Shown: positions 35,991-47,833, numbered from the stretch's first letter. The stretch is 64,000 nt of DNA from Castanea sativa (GCF_040712315.1 NC_134023.1:15633442-15697441); one strand, 5' to 3'. Notes: generated by a model from the letters alone, not told the origin. Numbers and translations: made by a program.

Positions 35991-38185
35991 ATGGCTTCCT
36001 GTTCGTCTAGCAACAGTGTAGACAAGGCCATAGACGAGTATCACGAGTCTTCTAGTTATAGCACCTCTAGTGATGACAGTAGTAGTAGTGGTCACATAAT
36101 AGAGGAATACACCTCTGGTGTTCCTGGAATTCCTGTCAAAACCTTTCAGGAGAATATTAGGACTAGGACAGCCTCGGGGGCTGATACCTCGACAAGCATC
36201 CTGCCGTCTTCCCCTTTGGACGAAGAAGAAACAGTATATAGTTGTGCCATAGAAATCCCTTCCAAGATGGATGAGAAGAGGTTAGACGCTCTTAGGAGCT
36301 GGTTCCAAATCCCAGACAATCTGAACCCTAGGTTAGCCGTCCAAGGGGAATGGTGTTGTCAACCCCATTTTGGGATAGGTGTTTACGAAGCTTACCTGTT
36401 AGGGGGGCTTAGATTTCCTTTAAATGCCTTCGCCAGGGAATTGCTTACTAGGCTGGGCTTGGGTGTTTGTCAGTTTAACCCCAACGCGTGGAGACTTATT
36501 GTCTCTATGCAAGTCTTATGGAGGGAGGTATTTGATGGGAACCGTCCTATCACCGTGGACGAGTTCCTGTACTGTTATAAACCCTTCGAGATAAGTCAAT
36601 CTCTAGGCTTTTATCAGTTTATAGCTAGGGGCAATGACTGTAGGTTGATTAAGTCTTTGCCTTCGTCTGATAGAAACTGGAAGACAGAATTTTTCTTTCT
36701 CTCTGGTTTCTGGGCGGGGCATCCTATCAAGGTTGGTTGAGATGTATTTGCTCCTTATACTAGAGAATTAGAGAACCTTCGTCAAGAAGGTATGTCATGT
36801 TTTTCCTTCATTCTTTTTTATTGATCTTGTTGTGTTTTATCTTTAAACAGTGGTCTAACCTTAATTTTTCTCTTCTTTTTTCAGCTGTTCGACGTCCTTC
36901 TTTGAGTAAGTTCCACCGTGATTACGTCCACAAGGCTCGTCTACACCCTGAGAGAGATTTTCACTCGTTGGTGACCCTTCAACGCCTACACAGGTGAGGA
37001 CTTGGCCCTGATCCGTCTGTCGAAGCCCTTGCGCACGAACAAACCGTCCATAAACGTGAGTGCTTTTCTTACTTAAGATATATGTATTTTTCATTTTTAT
37101 TTTTTTATTATTATTTATTTATTTATTTTTATTTTTAGGAATGGCAACCATGAAAGAAAATAAGGGAAAGGAGGTGATCGACGAGACGGCTAGACCTGAA
37201 GTTCAACCCCAGCCTCATCCTGCTGCTGGAGACAAGAGGAAGTGCCTGTCCAAAAACATGGACCTGGGAAGCTTGCCCAACCGTCAGGGGAAGAAGACCA
37301 AGCATGGGTCATCCAGGCCCGAGACTGCCAGGTCTGAACCTCCTTCCTCCCTGCCGTCCATCACAATCGTCGACATAGACTCGTCTAAGCCTGTTGGCAT
37401 TGCTCCGTCCAAGTCCTATGCTCCTGCTTCATCCCAACCTCCTCAAAGGATTTCTACAAACTTATTGGAGAATGAGGATTTGGCTTCGGAATGATTCCAA
37501 GAGGCTGTGATAGGCGAGGACGTGGCTGCGTGCTATGACATGTGTTTGAGGGAGTTTGAGCACTCCGATGCCCACGACCTTTTTAAGGTGAGCACCTTTG
37601 TTTCGCCCTACTTTAGCCATGTTATCAATTGTCATTTTTGTCTCTTAAACCTTCTCATCTTCTATGTAAGCAATGTCGAAGTTCATAGCTGCGTCCAGAC
37701 AGGCCACGGAGATGGACAAGAAGAGGATCCTTCTGGAGAAGAGGATAGAAGAGATAAAAAATGACTGCAAGACTTGGGCTGAGGTGGCGAAAAAGGCCAA
37801 GGACGAGGCTAAGGGGTTGAGTTCTTTGGTGGAGGAGTTAAAATCCGATGCTGCTAGGAAGGACGACTGTCTTGACTTTCTTCAAAAGAAGAATGACGAG
37901 CTAAGTCTCCTCCTCAAGAAAGCTAAAGACGACGCAGTGGAGGAGTTCAAAGCATCCAAGGAGTTTACTGACCTGCTGGACACTAACTATGCAACAGGGT
38001 TTGAAGATTTTAGGATGGACACTATAGACAACTTTCCTGTAGTTGACTTTAGCTCCATTAAACTTAACCTTGGCGCTGCTACAAGCTCTCTCTTCCAAAC
38101 AGGCTCAGACGATGTTAACATTGAGGACGATGCCTCCACTAAACCAGCTCAGAACGACCCCAGCGTTAATGCCCCCCCTTCTTGA
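35991..38185 (+). pseudogene. Antisense four-exon gene of Tat element 1 ('putative gypsy type transposon' family)
   Basis: Exons, from GT-AG sites and comparison with element 2: 35991-36789, 36885-37055, 37139-37587 and 37671-38185. Exon 1 starts at ATG with a Ser-rich N-terminus, followed by the conserved core (GEWCCQPHFGIGVYEAYLL, LNPNAWRLI-like, DEFLYCYKP). This is the region annotated in Pfam as a putative gypsy-type transposon protein, to my knowledge of the family. Exon 3 is basic with Ser/Pro-rich linkers, and exon 4 is a Lys/Glu-rich predicted coiled coil with an acidic end. Damage: AGA to TGA in exon 1 (after GHPIKVG), TGG to TGA in exon 2, CGA to TGA in exon 3, and the exon 4 acceptor shifted by one base (TAAG for TAGG). 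Function unknown; such genes occur on the antisense strand of Tat elements. Confidence 0.8.
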
Positions 38186-39199
38186 TAGCAATTTTTCAAA
38201 TTAGTGCTATGGTTTATTTTGTTTTTCTTTTGGTCTGTTGTTTTTGGACCCCTTCTTCTTTTTCTTTTTTTCCTTAAAATTTATTAGAGTACAATTACCT
38301 CATCTAGAGTACTCTCGACGAGCTTATTAACAATTGTCTTTTAAGGCTTATTTTATAAAGGTTTTTGGACGGTGGTCGTCTACCCTTTTTAATTTCTAAT
38401 GAATGTTTATTTTCATCTGTTATTGTTGTTGCATGGACGAGGTTATGTTTTTTTTTCCCCATTAAATGTTTTTGGCTTTTAAACAGTGAGCGTGCCAAGT
38501 GTTGTATGGTCGTCCATGGACTTTTCCCTATGGACGACCTACCTATACATGGACGTCTTTGTTTGCCATTTTAATTTTTCAAAGTATTACATGCCTTAGA
38601 AATGAAAATGATGATCATGCCTTTTTCCCTCATCCATGGGCCAGACAGTTGGCATTTGTCTTTCGTCTAGACATTCTTAATTTTTTCTTTGTCCTAGAAT
38701 ACCTGGGCGTTTTGGCCAGGTGCTCGTCCATGGACTAGCTTCACTGTGGCCTTTCCTCGTCCGTTTGGTTTCAGACGAGCATGCCTTAGCTTATTTTTCC
38801 TTCGCTTGATCCCCATTTTGAGGAAAGATCGTGAATGTTGCATCCCTGCGTCCAGAGATTTTCATTCTTCTTGGGCTTTTGCCCCCACTTCCAGGTATTA
38901 TTATGGAAATTAGATTTATGCATTAAATACATAAGAAATCCAAACCATATTATTACATGAACATTGTCCACAAACGTGGCACATGCTTATAAGCTAGTGC
39001 CTTATTAAAATACTTAAGAAAAATACATAACCTTGTCTTTCATAAGCTGGTCTGTAAGTGGTGTAAAAGTTTAAGAACTAGTGCACTTTTTATTCTTAAC
39101 ACACACCATAGTAGTAGTAAGAACACAACAGTAAATATAAGTGAACACACAGATCATAGCTGTAACTTTACTATTGACTTCCCTCATCCCTGCTTATTA
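38186..39199. other. Convergent 3' region between antisense gene and integrase, element 1
   Basis: No coding potential seen. T-rich on the plus strand. Contains many GGACGA/CGTCC words and GACGAGCATGCCTTAGC near 38773, the single-copy relative of the 58-bp minisatellite in element 2. Confidence 0.6.
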
Positions 39200-40484
39200 C
39201 TAATAGTACCTCCTTAGGCGTTCCACGTTCCAGGGATGCTCCAACCTCCATCCGTCCAGAGCTTCCAGGTAGTAAGACCCCTGCCTCTTGCAGTTGATTA
39301 CCCTATAGGGTCTTTCCCAATTAGGTCCCAATTTTCCATGAGTTGGGTTCCTAGTTGCCAAGGAGACTCTTTTGAGAACAAGGTCCCCAACACTGAACCA
39401 TTTGGGTTTTACCATGACATCATGCTGCCTAGCCATAAGATTCTTGTATCTCTGTTGTCCTTTGCTCCGCATCCATTCTCACCTCGTCAATAAGATTGAG
39501 GTCAAGACGGAGTTGTTCCACACTCTCTCTTTCCTGATACTTCGTCACTCGGTGGTTAGCCATATGAACTTCTGTCGGTATGACGGCTTCACTTCCGTAG
39601 GCTAGCTTAAAGGGGGTCTCTCCTGTCGGAGTTCGTACAGTCGTCTTGTAGGCCCAAAGAACACCTAGTAGCTCGTCTGGCCATATCCCTTTTGCCCCCT
39701 CGAGTCGAGTCTTGATGATTTTTAGCAGGGATCGGTTCACTACTTCTGCTTGTCCATTTGCCTATGGATGGGAGGGTGAGGAATAGTGATTCTTTATCCC
39801 AAAATGATTGCAAAATTCCCTGAAGGGTGCGTTGTCAAATTGATGTCCGTTATCTGATACTAATACCCTGGGTACTCCGAACCTACATAGAATATTCTTC
39901 CATACAAAATTTTTCACGTTTTGCTGAGTGATTGCTGCAAGAGGTTCGGCTTTTATCCACTTAGTAAAGTAATTGATTCCTACCACCAAAAACTTCATTT
40001 GTCTGGTTCCCATGGGGAAGGGACCTAGGATATCTAGTCTCTACTGTGCAAAAAGCCACGAGGCCATCATTGGGGTCTGGTACTTTGACGGCCGTCTAGG
40101 TACATTGCTATAGCGCTGACACTAGTCACATACCTTGACATAGGCTTTAGAATCTGCCTGCATTGTAGGCCAATAGTAGCCGGCATGGACGATCTTATGT
40201 ACTAGTGATCTCGCTCCTGAATGATTTCCACATGCTCCTTCATGAACTTCCCTCAAAACATAGTTTGACTCGTTAGGAGCCAAACACCTTAAGTAAGGTT
40301 GGGAAAAATCTCGCTTGTACAACACTTCATTTATGAGGACGTACTTGGCTGCCCTGACCCTTAACTTCCTTGCTTCATCTTTGTCTTCTGGGAGTCTCCC
40401 ATCTTTAAGATAAATTACTATTAGACTCATCCAATTTTCTCCTCCTTCTATCTGCTGTATGTCAAGTATGTCTATGCTTGGCAT
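39200..40484 (-). pseudogene. Integrase of Tat element 1 (broken)
   Basis: Read on the minus strand. A zinc-binding HHCC region comes first (EVHEGACGNHSGA ... KVCD-stop-CQRYS). The catalytic core follows, with the first Asp in RLDILGPFP, the second in VSDNGHQF and the Glu in ANGQAEVVNRSL. The C-terminal part has KLGPNWERPYRVI, like the GPF/Y module. Breaks: stops near 40121, 40055 and 39762 and a frameshift near 39450. Cuts and joins target DNA in the family; this copy cannot make a complete protein. Confidence 0.88.
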
Positions 40485-40499
40485 ATATTAGATGTTATC

Positions 40500-40905
40500 G
40501 CACTCGTCTATAACTCCTGCCGAAGCTACTTTTGCCAAAGCATCCGCTTCCATATTTTCCTCCCTGGGGAGTTGAACAAAACTTACTGCTGAAAATTTTT
40601 GTGCAAGTCATTTTACTTTGTTGAGGTATTTCTTCATCCGATCTTCCTTAGTATCACACATTCCATTTACTTGGTTGATGACTAGCTGAGAATCTCCTCT
40701 GATTGTTATCGACTCCGCCCCTAAGGACTTAGCCAATTCTAATCCTTTGAGTAGAGCTTCATACTCAGCCTCATTGTTGGTGGTTTAATACTGTAGACGG
40801 GCCGCATACAACAACTTGTCACCCTCGGGGGACTTCAGTGTAACTCCAATTCCTCCTGCATATAGTGTGGACGATCCATCGACATTAATCACCCATTTTT
40901 CAACT
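40500..40905 (-). pseudogene. Second (archaeal-like) RNase H of Tat element 1 (broken)
   Basis: Starts INVDGSSTLYAGGIG, with the first catalytic Asp, then NNEAEYEALLKGLELA (Glu), RGDSQLVINQVNG (Asp) and EADALAKVAS (last Asp). All four acidic positions are present. Stops near 40785 and 40607. An extra RNase H of this type between the first RNase H and integrase is a mark of the plant Tat lineage. Confidence 0.8.
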
Positions 40906-40928
40906 CCTTTGTCCTTGTTCAGCTCATC

Positions 40929-41330
40929 CTAGATAGGGGTGAACTCTGCGATGAAATTTGCTAATGCTTGCGCCTTTATCGCACTCCTTGGAAGGTATCT
41001 GATATTGAACTCGCTAAGTTCAACAGCCCACTGTATTAGCCATCTAGCGGCTTCCAACTTGTTCATTGCCTTCTTTATAGGGTGGTCTGTTAGGACGTTG
41101 ATGATGCGAACTTGGAAATAATGCCTCAACTTCCTAGAAGTCGTGATCAATGCAAAGACTAGTTTCTCTATCATCAGGTATCGTCCTTCCGCTCCCCTTA
41201 TTGCACGGCTTGTATAATAAACTAGTTTCTGGACTCTCCCCTCTTCTCTAACCAACGTTGAGCTTACTGCGGGTGGGGACACTGCCAAATACAAATACAG
41301 CTCTTCTCTAGGTACAGACGGACTCAACAG
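40929..41330 (-). pseudogene. First RNase H of Tat element 1 (degenerate)
   Basis: Recognised by YYTSRAIRGAEGRYLMIEKL and VLTDHPIKKAM after the reverse transcriptase. The position of the first catalytic Asp is occupied by YLAVSPPAVSSTL, with no acid. This probably reflects lineage-wide loss of activity, since element 2 reads the same way. Confidence 0.75.
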
Positions 41331-41449
41331 CGGCGCTGTCATGAGACATGTCTTCAAGTCTTGGAAGGCCCTTTGACACTCGTCCGTCCATTCAAATGCC
41401 TTCCTGAGGACTTTAAAGAATGGAAAACATTTGTCAGTAGCTTTCGACA

Positions 41450-42330
41450 CAAACCTGTTGAGGGCGGCGACTCGTCCGGTAAGAAACTGGACTTCCTTGA
41501 TGTTTTCCAGTGGTTCCATATTCAATATCGTCTGGATTTTGTCCGGATTTGCTTCAATTCCTCTGTGTGAAACCATGAACCCCAAAAATTTTCCCGACGA
41601 AACTCTGAGAGCACAGTTGCTTGGATTTAATTTCATGTTATACCGCCGCAGTGTATCAATGGTCTCTTAAAGGTCGTCCAGATGATTGTCCTCGTCCTTG
41701 CTTTTCACCAACATGTCGTCTACATAAACCTCCACATTTCGCCCGATTTGAGAACGGAACACGTGGTTAACCAGCCTTTGGTAAGTTGCCCTTACGTTTT
41801 TCAACCCAAAGGGCATCACTTTGTAGCAATACAACCCTTGGCTTGTAACAAATGAGGTTTTTTCTTGATCTGCTTTATCCATCTTTATTTGGTTGTAACC
41901 TGAGAAGGTGTTCATGAAGCTAAGGACTCTGTGACCTACCGTCGAGTCCACCAACTGGTCAATGCGTGGCAATGGGTAACTATCCTTGGGGCAAGCTTTG
42001 TTTAAGTCAGTGAAGTCCATGCACATTTGCCACTTGCCATTAGCTTTCTTCACCATGACCACGTTCGCTAACCAGTCTAGATAATACACTTCTCAGATGA
42101 ACTCTGTGGCAACCAACTTCTGTACTTCTTCCTTGATGGCATTGTCTCGCTCAGGAGCGAAAACCCTTTTCTTCTGGCGCACTAGTTTTGAATAAGGACA
42201 CACGTTCAGGCTATGAGTAATAACACTTGGATCAATGCCAGACATGTCTTCATGACTCCATGCAAAGACGTCGAGGCTTTTCTTCAAAAACCGAACCAAA
42301 GCTTGCTTTGCCCCTTCTTCCATACTCGCC
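41450..42330 (-). pseudogene. Reverse transcriptase of Tat element 1 (broken)
   Basis: Motifs in order: [18 protein letters not shown] (finger), [31 protein letters not shown] (first catalytic Asp changed to Asn; element 2 has SFMDAFSGYNQI), [15 protein letters not shown], and the YVDDM catalytic box (about 41710-41725). Then KLNPSNCALRVSSGKFLGFMVS. Stops near 42092 and 41666. The Asp-to-Asn change alone should kill polymerase activity. Confidence 0.9.
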
Positions 42331-42479
42331 CTAATTCTAGTGAACTTCTCAGGCTGATTCTCTTCCAAAGGGATGTCTTCTAACACTTCAGTGGGTTCGG
42401 CTGTGATCCTTCTCCCGTCTATACTCATTGCCTGCATATGCTCGTCCATCGCCAGTATGGCTAAGCAGCATTCTCTAGC

Positions 42480-42938
42480 GGCCAATTGATCTCCTTGTAC
42501 TTGGCCCACTCCGTGCTCAGTAGGAAATTTGATGGACAAGTGGTAGGTAGAGGTTACCGCCATCCAGTTGTTCAGAGTTGGTCTTCCAATAATTTCATTG
42601 TATGACGATGCATAATCAACAACAAGGAAATTTACCTCCTTAGTTATCTGCTGTGGATATGTTCTGACGACCACTGGTAATGTGATGGAGCCTACCGGTT
42701 GTACATTCATTCCTCCGAATCCCACCAATGGCGAATTCACTGGTCGAAGCTAATCTCGTCCTAGCCTTATTTGCTGGAAGGCGGGGTAGTATAGAATGTC
42801 TACAGAAATGCCATTGTCTATTAACGCCGTCCTGGTCTTGTAGTCATAAATGAGTAGGGCGATGACTATTGCGTCATCGTGTGGGTGGTGGAGTCGTCCT
42901 GCTTCCTCGTCTGTGAACGTAACAGCTTGCTCGTCCAC
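42480..42938 (-). pseudogene. Aspartic protease of Tat element 1 (broken)
   Basis: The active-site region reads ALIDNGISVDILY where element 2 has LIDNGSSADILY. The typical C-terminal ..NEIIGRPTLN motif is in the next open piece (42740-42093). A stop near 42749 separates the halves. Processes the Gag-Pol polyprotein in intact relatives. Confidence 0.75.
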
Positions 42939-42977
42939 TTCCCTCGTCTTAGAAGGTTGTCCAGACAGCTGGATGTT

Positions 42978-44330
42978 CTACACTACCTTCAGGTACATCT
43001 TCTTCGACTTGGACGACTGCGCTGTCGAGTTTCCTCCTATAATTACCCTTATCTCTTCTAGTGGGGGTCGTGATGACTCCTCCACCTTAGCTTTCAGTTT
43101 CTCATATCTCTGGTCTCGTCCAAGGAAGTTCCTTAGCTTTCCTTGTCTAATGAGATTCTCTATCTGCTGCTTCAAATCAAAGCACTCGTCCATGTCATGC
43201 CCGTGGTCTCTATGAAAGCGGCAGTACTTGCTCCTATTGCGCTTGTTAGGATCTCCTTTGATTTTATCCGGCCACTTCAAGGGCGGATCATCCTTGATCT
43301 GCATAAGAACCTGCTCTAGTGGCATAGTTAAGGGCGTGTATTGCTGATTCGTTACTCAGGAACTTGCCTTCTTACCATCCTTGTCTTTTCTCTTGTCTAC
43401 TCGAGCCTTCTTTTGACGAGGTCCCTGATCTGAGTAACGCTGGTGGCCTACTTCGGAGCGCTCTGCTCTCTTTCTCTTCTTGGCTATAATAGCATCCTTA
43501 GCATTCATGAAATTCTAGGCCGAATGGACGAGTTCGGCCATAGTTTGTGGTTCCTGCTCGTAGAGCTTATGGATGAACAAGTCAGAATTGACCCCATTAT
43601 GAAAGGTGGCCAATAATAACTTGTCGTCCATTTTTTCTACTGTCAAGGCTTCCCTATTAAATCGAATGATGAAGGACCATAAACTCTCATTCTCTCATTG
43701 CTTTATAGTCAGCAAACTAGAAGAGGATCGCTTGTGGCGTTGTCCCCCAATGAAGTTATTGACAAACAACTTACTCAACTCTTCAAACGATCCCACTATG
43801 TTTGGGGATATTTTACTAAACCACACCCGCACTGGCCCCTTAAGAGTGGTAGGGAAAGCTCTGCACATAATCTCATCTGGGACCCCTTGAAGGTGCATGG
43901 TCATCTTAAAAGTAGCAATATGGTCACATAGGTCACGATTTCCATCATACGAATCCAAGGAAGGCATTTTGAATTTCGGGGGTAGAGGATGACTGTTGAT
44001 GGAAGCTATGAAAGGGGAATCTGTTCGGTGAACCATATCATCCAGTGGGTTTGCCCGCCTCATGTTCTCCCTTATCTCATCCATGGCTTTTCTCATCTGG
44101 TCCATCTCTCTTTCCAAGTGTGGTACTCTTCTTGAAGCGGTGCCCCTTGTTTGATTTTCGGACTCGACATTTTCTCCTCCACCTTCCTGACTCTGGGCTC
44201 GTCGCTCTGTGTGCCCATTTTGGCACTGCCTCCTAAGGTTGATCTCTCTATTCAACTCCTGATTCTGACGGGTCAGTTCTGCCATAGCGACGGCCATGGA
44301 TTGTATATGTTGAATAGAAGGCGGTTGCAT
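42978..44330 (-). pseudogene. Gag of Tat element 1 (broken)
   Basis: First ATG downstream of the primer site on the minus strand, at 44330. The N-terminal part has coiled-coil-like repeats (MAELTRQNQELNREINLRRQ). The capsid region carries SFEELSKLFVNNFIGG and HNGVNSDLF. The zinc-knuckle-like sequence is YCRFHRDHGHDMDECFDL (43225 region). Stops near 43695, 43518 and 43358 divide it. The leader between primer site and ATG is about 175 nt. Confidence 0.85.
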
Positions 44331-44506
44331 GACAGGCGCCGACCTGCGATCACAAAGGGGATTGCTAGAAGCATCCCTACTCTCCTGGTGGCCTGGGCTA
44401 GTAGCCCTAGATCTTGTTCAAACCATTCAGCCTTTTGTCTAGGAAAGGCTAATCCTTGACAACAAAAACAGATAGTCAAATGAAAAGAACAGTGAATAGT
44501 CTCTTT

Positions 44507-44522
44507 CCCACAAACGGCGCCA
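44507..44522 (-). promoter_or_regulatory. Element 1 primer binding site
   Basis: Minus strand TGGCGCCGTTTGTGGG, two bases after the 5' LTR end. The first ten bases fit the 3' end of plant tRNA-Asp, the primer usually reported for Athila/Tat elements. Confidence 0.7.
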
Positions 44523-44524
44523 AC

Positions 44525-45109
44525 TGATGATGTAAAGAAAATCAGTGGGATGGATGCTTCAGACTTGAAAGGACCACTTAATCTCTTAATGGCCTGAAAA
44601 AGAAAGAAAAGCAATCAAAGGTAACCGGGGTTGCCGACCAAGAACCCTCCGATGGCGAAGTTAGTTTTCTCTCTATATTTTTGGAATTCCAACTTTTTGG
44701 GAGTAGTTAAAACGTACCTTTCATTGGTCTGAACGGGTATTTATATAGTGTCCTAGGAGCAGTTATTGGAATTGTAACCTCTCCTAGATTTGAGGAGGTC
44801 GAGGGTTCATGGATAACTCCAACAACCGTTTAGGAGTAATATCTTCTCAAACAATAGTCACCGGAAGTTATGCGTAAGTTACGGAGTAGTAAAATGTACT
44901 TAGTAATTCCCAAGTGTAAAGGTCTCATCCAGGGGTTTTCATATGGACGAATCCCTTCAAGACGGGGATGTGCGCTCCCCTTGGACGAGTGATGGAGGTT
45001 TGTTTTCGTCCAAGGATAATCATGCGCGTTAGCCTCGTCTTGATGCTAGCTTCTGGACGGCTGCTGGTGTGATGACCATGGACGGTCTGAGTATCTTCAT
45101 CCCTCATCA
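44525..45109 (-). repeat. Element 1 5' LTR (585 bp)
   Basis: Pairs with 35034-35618. Contains the LTR TATA box on the minus strand (CACTATATAA, 44740-44749). Confidence 0.92.
44740..44749 (-). promoter_or_regulatory. LTR TATA box, element 1
   Basis: Minus-strand CACTATATAA in the 5' LTR; the same box is in the 3' LTR at about 35249-35258. Confidence 0.55.
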
Positions 45110-45497
45110 AATACAAAAATTTCAGCCTCAAAATAGATCCAATATTCATACAAGTACGTAGTAGTATTTTAAGTGCCCAGTACATACGGGCAACGGGTCG
45201 ACTCTCTTTGTCATGCTTTACTTACATGGATAAGGGTTATGGATTACACCCTCCTAAAAGTAAGTTTCATTTTTGTCCACTTTATTATTTTGTTCTTCCA
45301 TACTAAATAAATTTATTTGTTGACCCCTTCTACATTATTGTTCGTCGGTATCTTACTCCAGGCCTCTGCATAGCCAATTCAAAAAATGAAAGTCACTTTT
45401 ATGGGGAGCAGGACCACCAGTGAAATTTTAGTTTAGTTCGAATGGTTGAGAAGTATATTTAATGGACATAGCCATAATGAAATATAAATAGTTTGAA
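45110..45497 (+). repeat. Satellite unit 18, continuation after element 1
   Basis: Resumes within ORF2 at AATACAAAAATTTCAGCC. About 20 bp of the unit between GATAC and AAAAATTTCAG are missing, so the insertion site was altered. Confidence 0.85.
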
Positions 45498-47067
45498 ATG
45501 TGTTTTCAATTGCATAAATATTTTTGTTATTTTCTTTGCGTGGGTAAGGTACTTTTAGCGAGGAAAATTGTAAGGAGAACTTATTATAGTAAAAAACTTC
45601 ATGCAGTTATGGAAAATTTGAGACTAGGCATTCCTGATAAAACAATGGTATTCTTATCTCGTGGTTTCCTAATCAATTTCTTTACAACGATGAGAGAAGC
45701 TACTATTTGACACGTAATATTTGGTTCAATCCTAGTTCAGAAAAATCGCTATGCCATCAAAAAGCATGCAGTTATCTGCTACAAAGGTCGAATAAATATA
45801 GGTCGAATGATTTATGTAGTTTTTATTGGGTTACGTAAGTTTGCTACATTAACAAATGAAATCCTTAAATAATTTTTTGGATGCAAGTGTTATGTGCGGT
45901 CTCCTAATTCTCTCCATGGTGTTTTTTTTTTAACTTTTGAGTTTTATTCAAATTGCACCGAAATTATCCTAGACATTTACTTAGTAACTCATTCCACAAG
46001 GTTGGAATCTACCTAGCGCATTTTGAATATTGAGTTACACTGATTATCGTATAGGGTATTTGGTAGTGGATTTAAGTTTTTACTATGTGGGTTTTCCCCC
46101 TCTTATGTGATATGCATAATAACTATTAACATTTTTTTATATAATTTAATTTCCCAACCCATTAGACGAAATGCTCCCTAAAGCCTGCCAGGTAGTCAGT
46201 GGTCTACGGTCAAACGGATTTACTCATATGTTTTCTTGTGTTTTAGTCTGATTTGATGAATATTTATGTAAATCAGTACCCAGAGCCTCTGCACTTCTTG
46301 GGATGCCTCCAGAAAAGTTGGTGCAAAAACGTAACCATATGTTTATGTTTACACATAACCATATAGTTACGTTTAAGTTTAAACATTTCCATATCATCAA
46401 ATCCCAAAGTATTTTTTACCAACTCTAACGCTTGAAATTTGTTGGATATAATATCAAACAAAATTATTCAAAACTGTAAAATTCTAATCCAGAATATAAT
46501 TCGTTAATTATTTTTGAATTTTAATTCCTTAATTTTAGAGCACCTAGTGCGTTTTTGCTAGTCTTTATATTTGCAAAGTTTATTGGCAAAAAATTTGGCC
46601 TTCTGGTGGTATTTAGACATGGGAAGAAAGGCTCTTTCTATTTTCATTTGCCTCCATTATGATTGTAATGATACTTAATGAGTTCCTTTTCCTCCACAAA
46701 AATTTCAGCCTCAAAATAGATCCAAAATTCCTACAAGTACGTACTAGTATTTCAAGTTCCCAGTAAATACGAGCAATGGGTCGACTCTCTTTGTCATGCT
46801 CTACTTACATGGATAAGGGTTATGGATTACACCCTTCTAAAAGTAAGTTTCATTTTTGTCCGCTTTATTATTTTGTTCTTCCATACTAAATAAATTTATT
46901 TGTTGACCCCTTCTACATTATTGTTCATCGGTATCTTACTGCAGGCCTCTGCATAGCCAATTCAAAAAATGAAAGTTACTTTTATGGGGAGCGGGGCTAC
47001 CAGAGAAATTTTAGTTTAGTTCGAATGGTTGAGAAGTATATTTAATGGACTTAGCCATAATGAAATA
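45498..47067 (+). repeat. Satellite unit 19, ends at Tat element 2
   Basis: ORF1 truncated after 70 codons (45498-45710). The unit ends at ATAATGAAATA, the target of element 2. ORF2 region near 46632-46886. Confidence 0.85.
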
Positions 47068-47649
47068 TGATGATGCAAGGAAAATTAGTAGGCTGGATGC
47101 TCCGGATTTGAAAGGACCACTCGCTCTCTAATGGCCTGAAAAACAAAGGAAAACGATTAAAGGTGACTGGGATCGCCAGCCAAGAACCCTCCGATGGTAA
47201 AGTTAGTTTTCTCTCTATATCTTTAGAGTTCCAATTTCTTGGGAAAATGTTTAACGTACCTTCCATTGGTCTGAATGGATGTTTATATAGTGCCCTGGGG
47301 GCAGTTATTGAAATTGTAACCTCCCCCAGATTTCAGGAGGTCCGGAGTTCTTGGATAACTCCCATAACCACCTGATAGTTGCATTTTCTCACACAACGGT
47401 CATCGGAAGTTATGCGTGTATTACGGAATGGTGAAGTGTATTTTAGTAATCCAAGTGTACGTTTTCGTCCAGGGGTCCTCGTGTGGACGAGTCTAGTCAG
47501 GACGAGGTGGTCGTCTTCTCAGGACGAGAGACGTGGGTTCGACTTCGTCCATGGACGGCTATGGCGTTAGCTCCCGCCTTGATGCTTTCTTTTGGACGGC
47601 TGATGGTGTGGATGACCGTGGACGATCTAGAGTACTTCATTCCTCATCA
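47068..47649 (-). repeat. Element 2 3' LTR (582 bp)
   Basis: Plus-strand ends TGATGATGCAAGG and TTCCTCATCA; pairs with 58204-58785. The polypurine tract is directly adjacent (minus strand GAGGGGCAAC, 47650-47659). Confidence 0.92.
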
Positions 47650-47659
47650 GTTGCCCCTC
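47650..47659 (-). promoter_or_regulatory. Element 2 polypurine tract
   Basis: Minus strand GAGGGGCAAC next to the 3' LTR. Confidence 0.65.
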
Positions 47660-47833
47660 GTCCAAGGGTCATGCAGTGTATCACCAGATTTTAGGATGAG
47701 TTTTTTTTTTTTTTTCGTACCATGTGTCATACTTTCTTCGGTGGTTGGCCACGTTGATTCATTCCTTCGAGGCAGGTGCCACGTGTTGTTTTTTCATTGG
47801 TCTCGTCGTTGTGGATATCGAGATTTTTCTACC

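Larger units (their letters stand above)
35034..45109 (-). mobile_element. Tat-lineage Ty3/gypsy retrotransposon, element 1 (10.1 kb)
   Basis: Full-length element on the minus strand with 585-bp LTRs at both ends, a primer site, a polypurine tract and the order gag, protease, reverse transcriptase, RNase H, second RNase H, integrase. On the plus strand, between integrase and the 3' LTR, lies a four-exon antisense gene. That order, the second RNase H and the antisense gene define the Tat group (known from maize Grande, Ogre and Retand relatives). The flanking 5-mers GATAC and AATAC match at four of five bases, and about 20 bp of the satellite unit are missing after the right LTR. Many in-frame stops, so it is not autonomous now. 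Confidence 0.92.

Noticed and set aside
36861..37094. Minus frame opposite antisense exon 2
   Set aside because: Shadow of the exon and its splice sites; not conserved in element 2.
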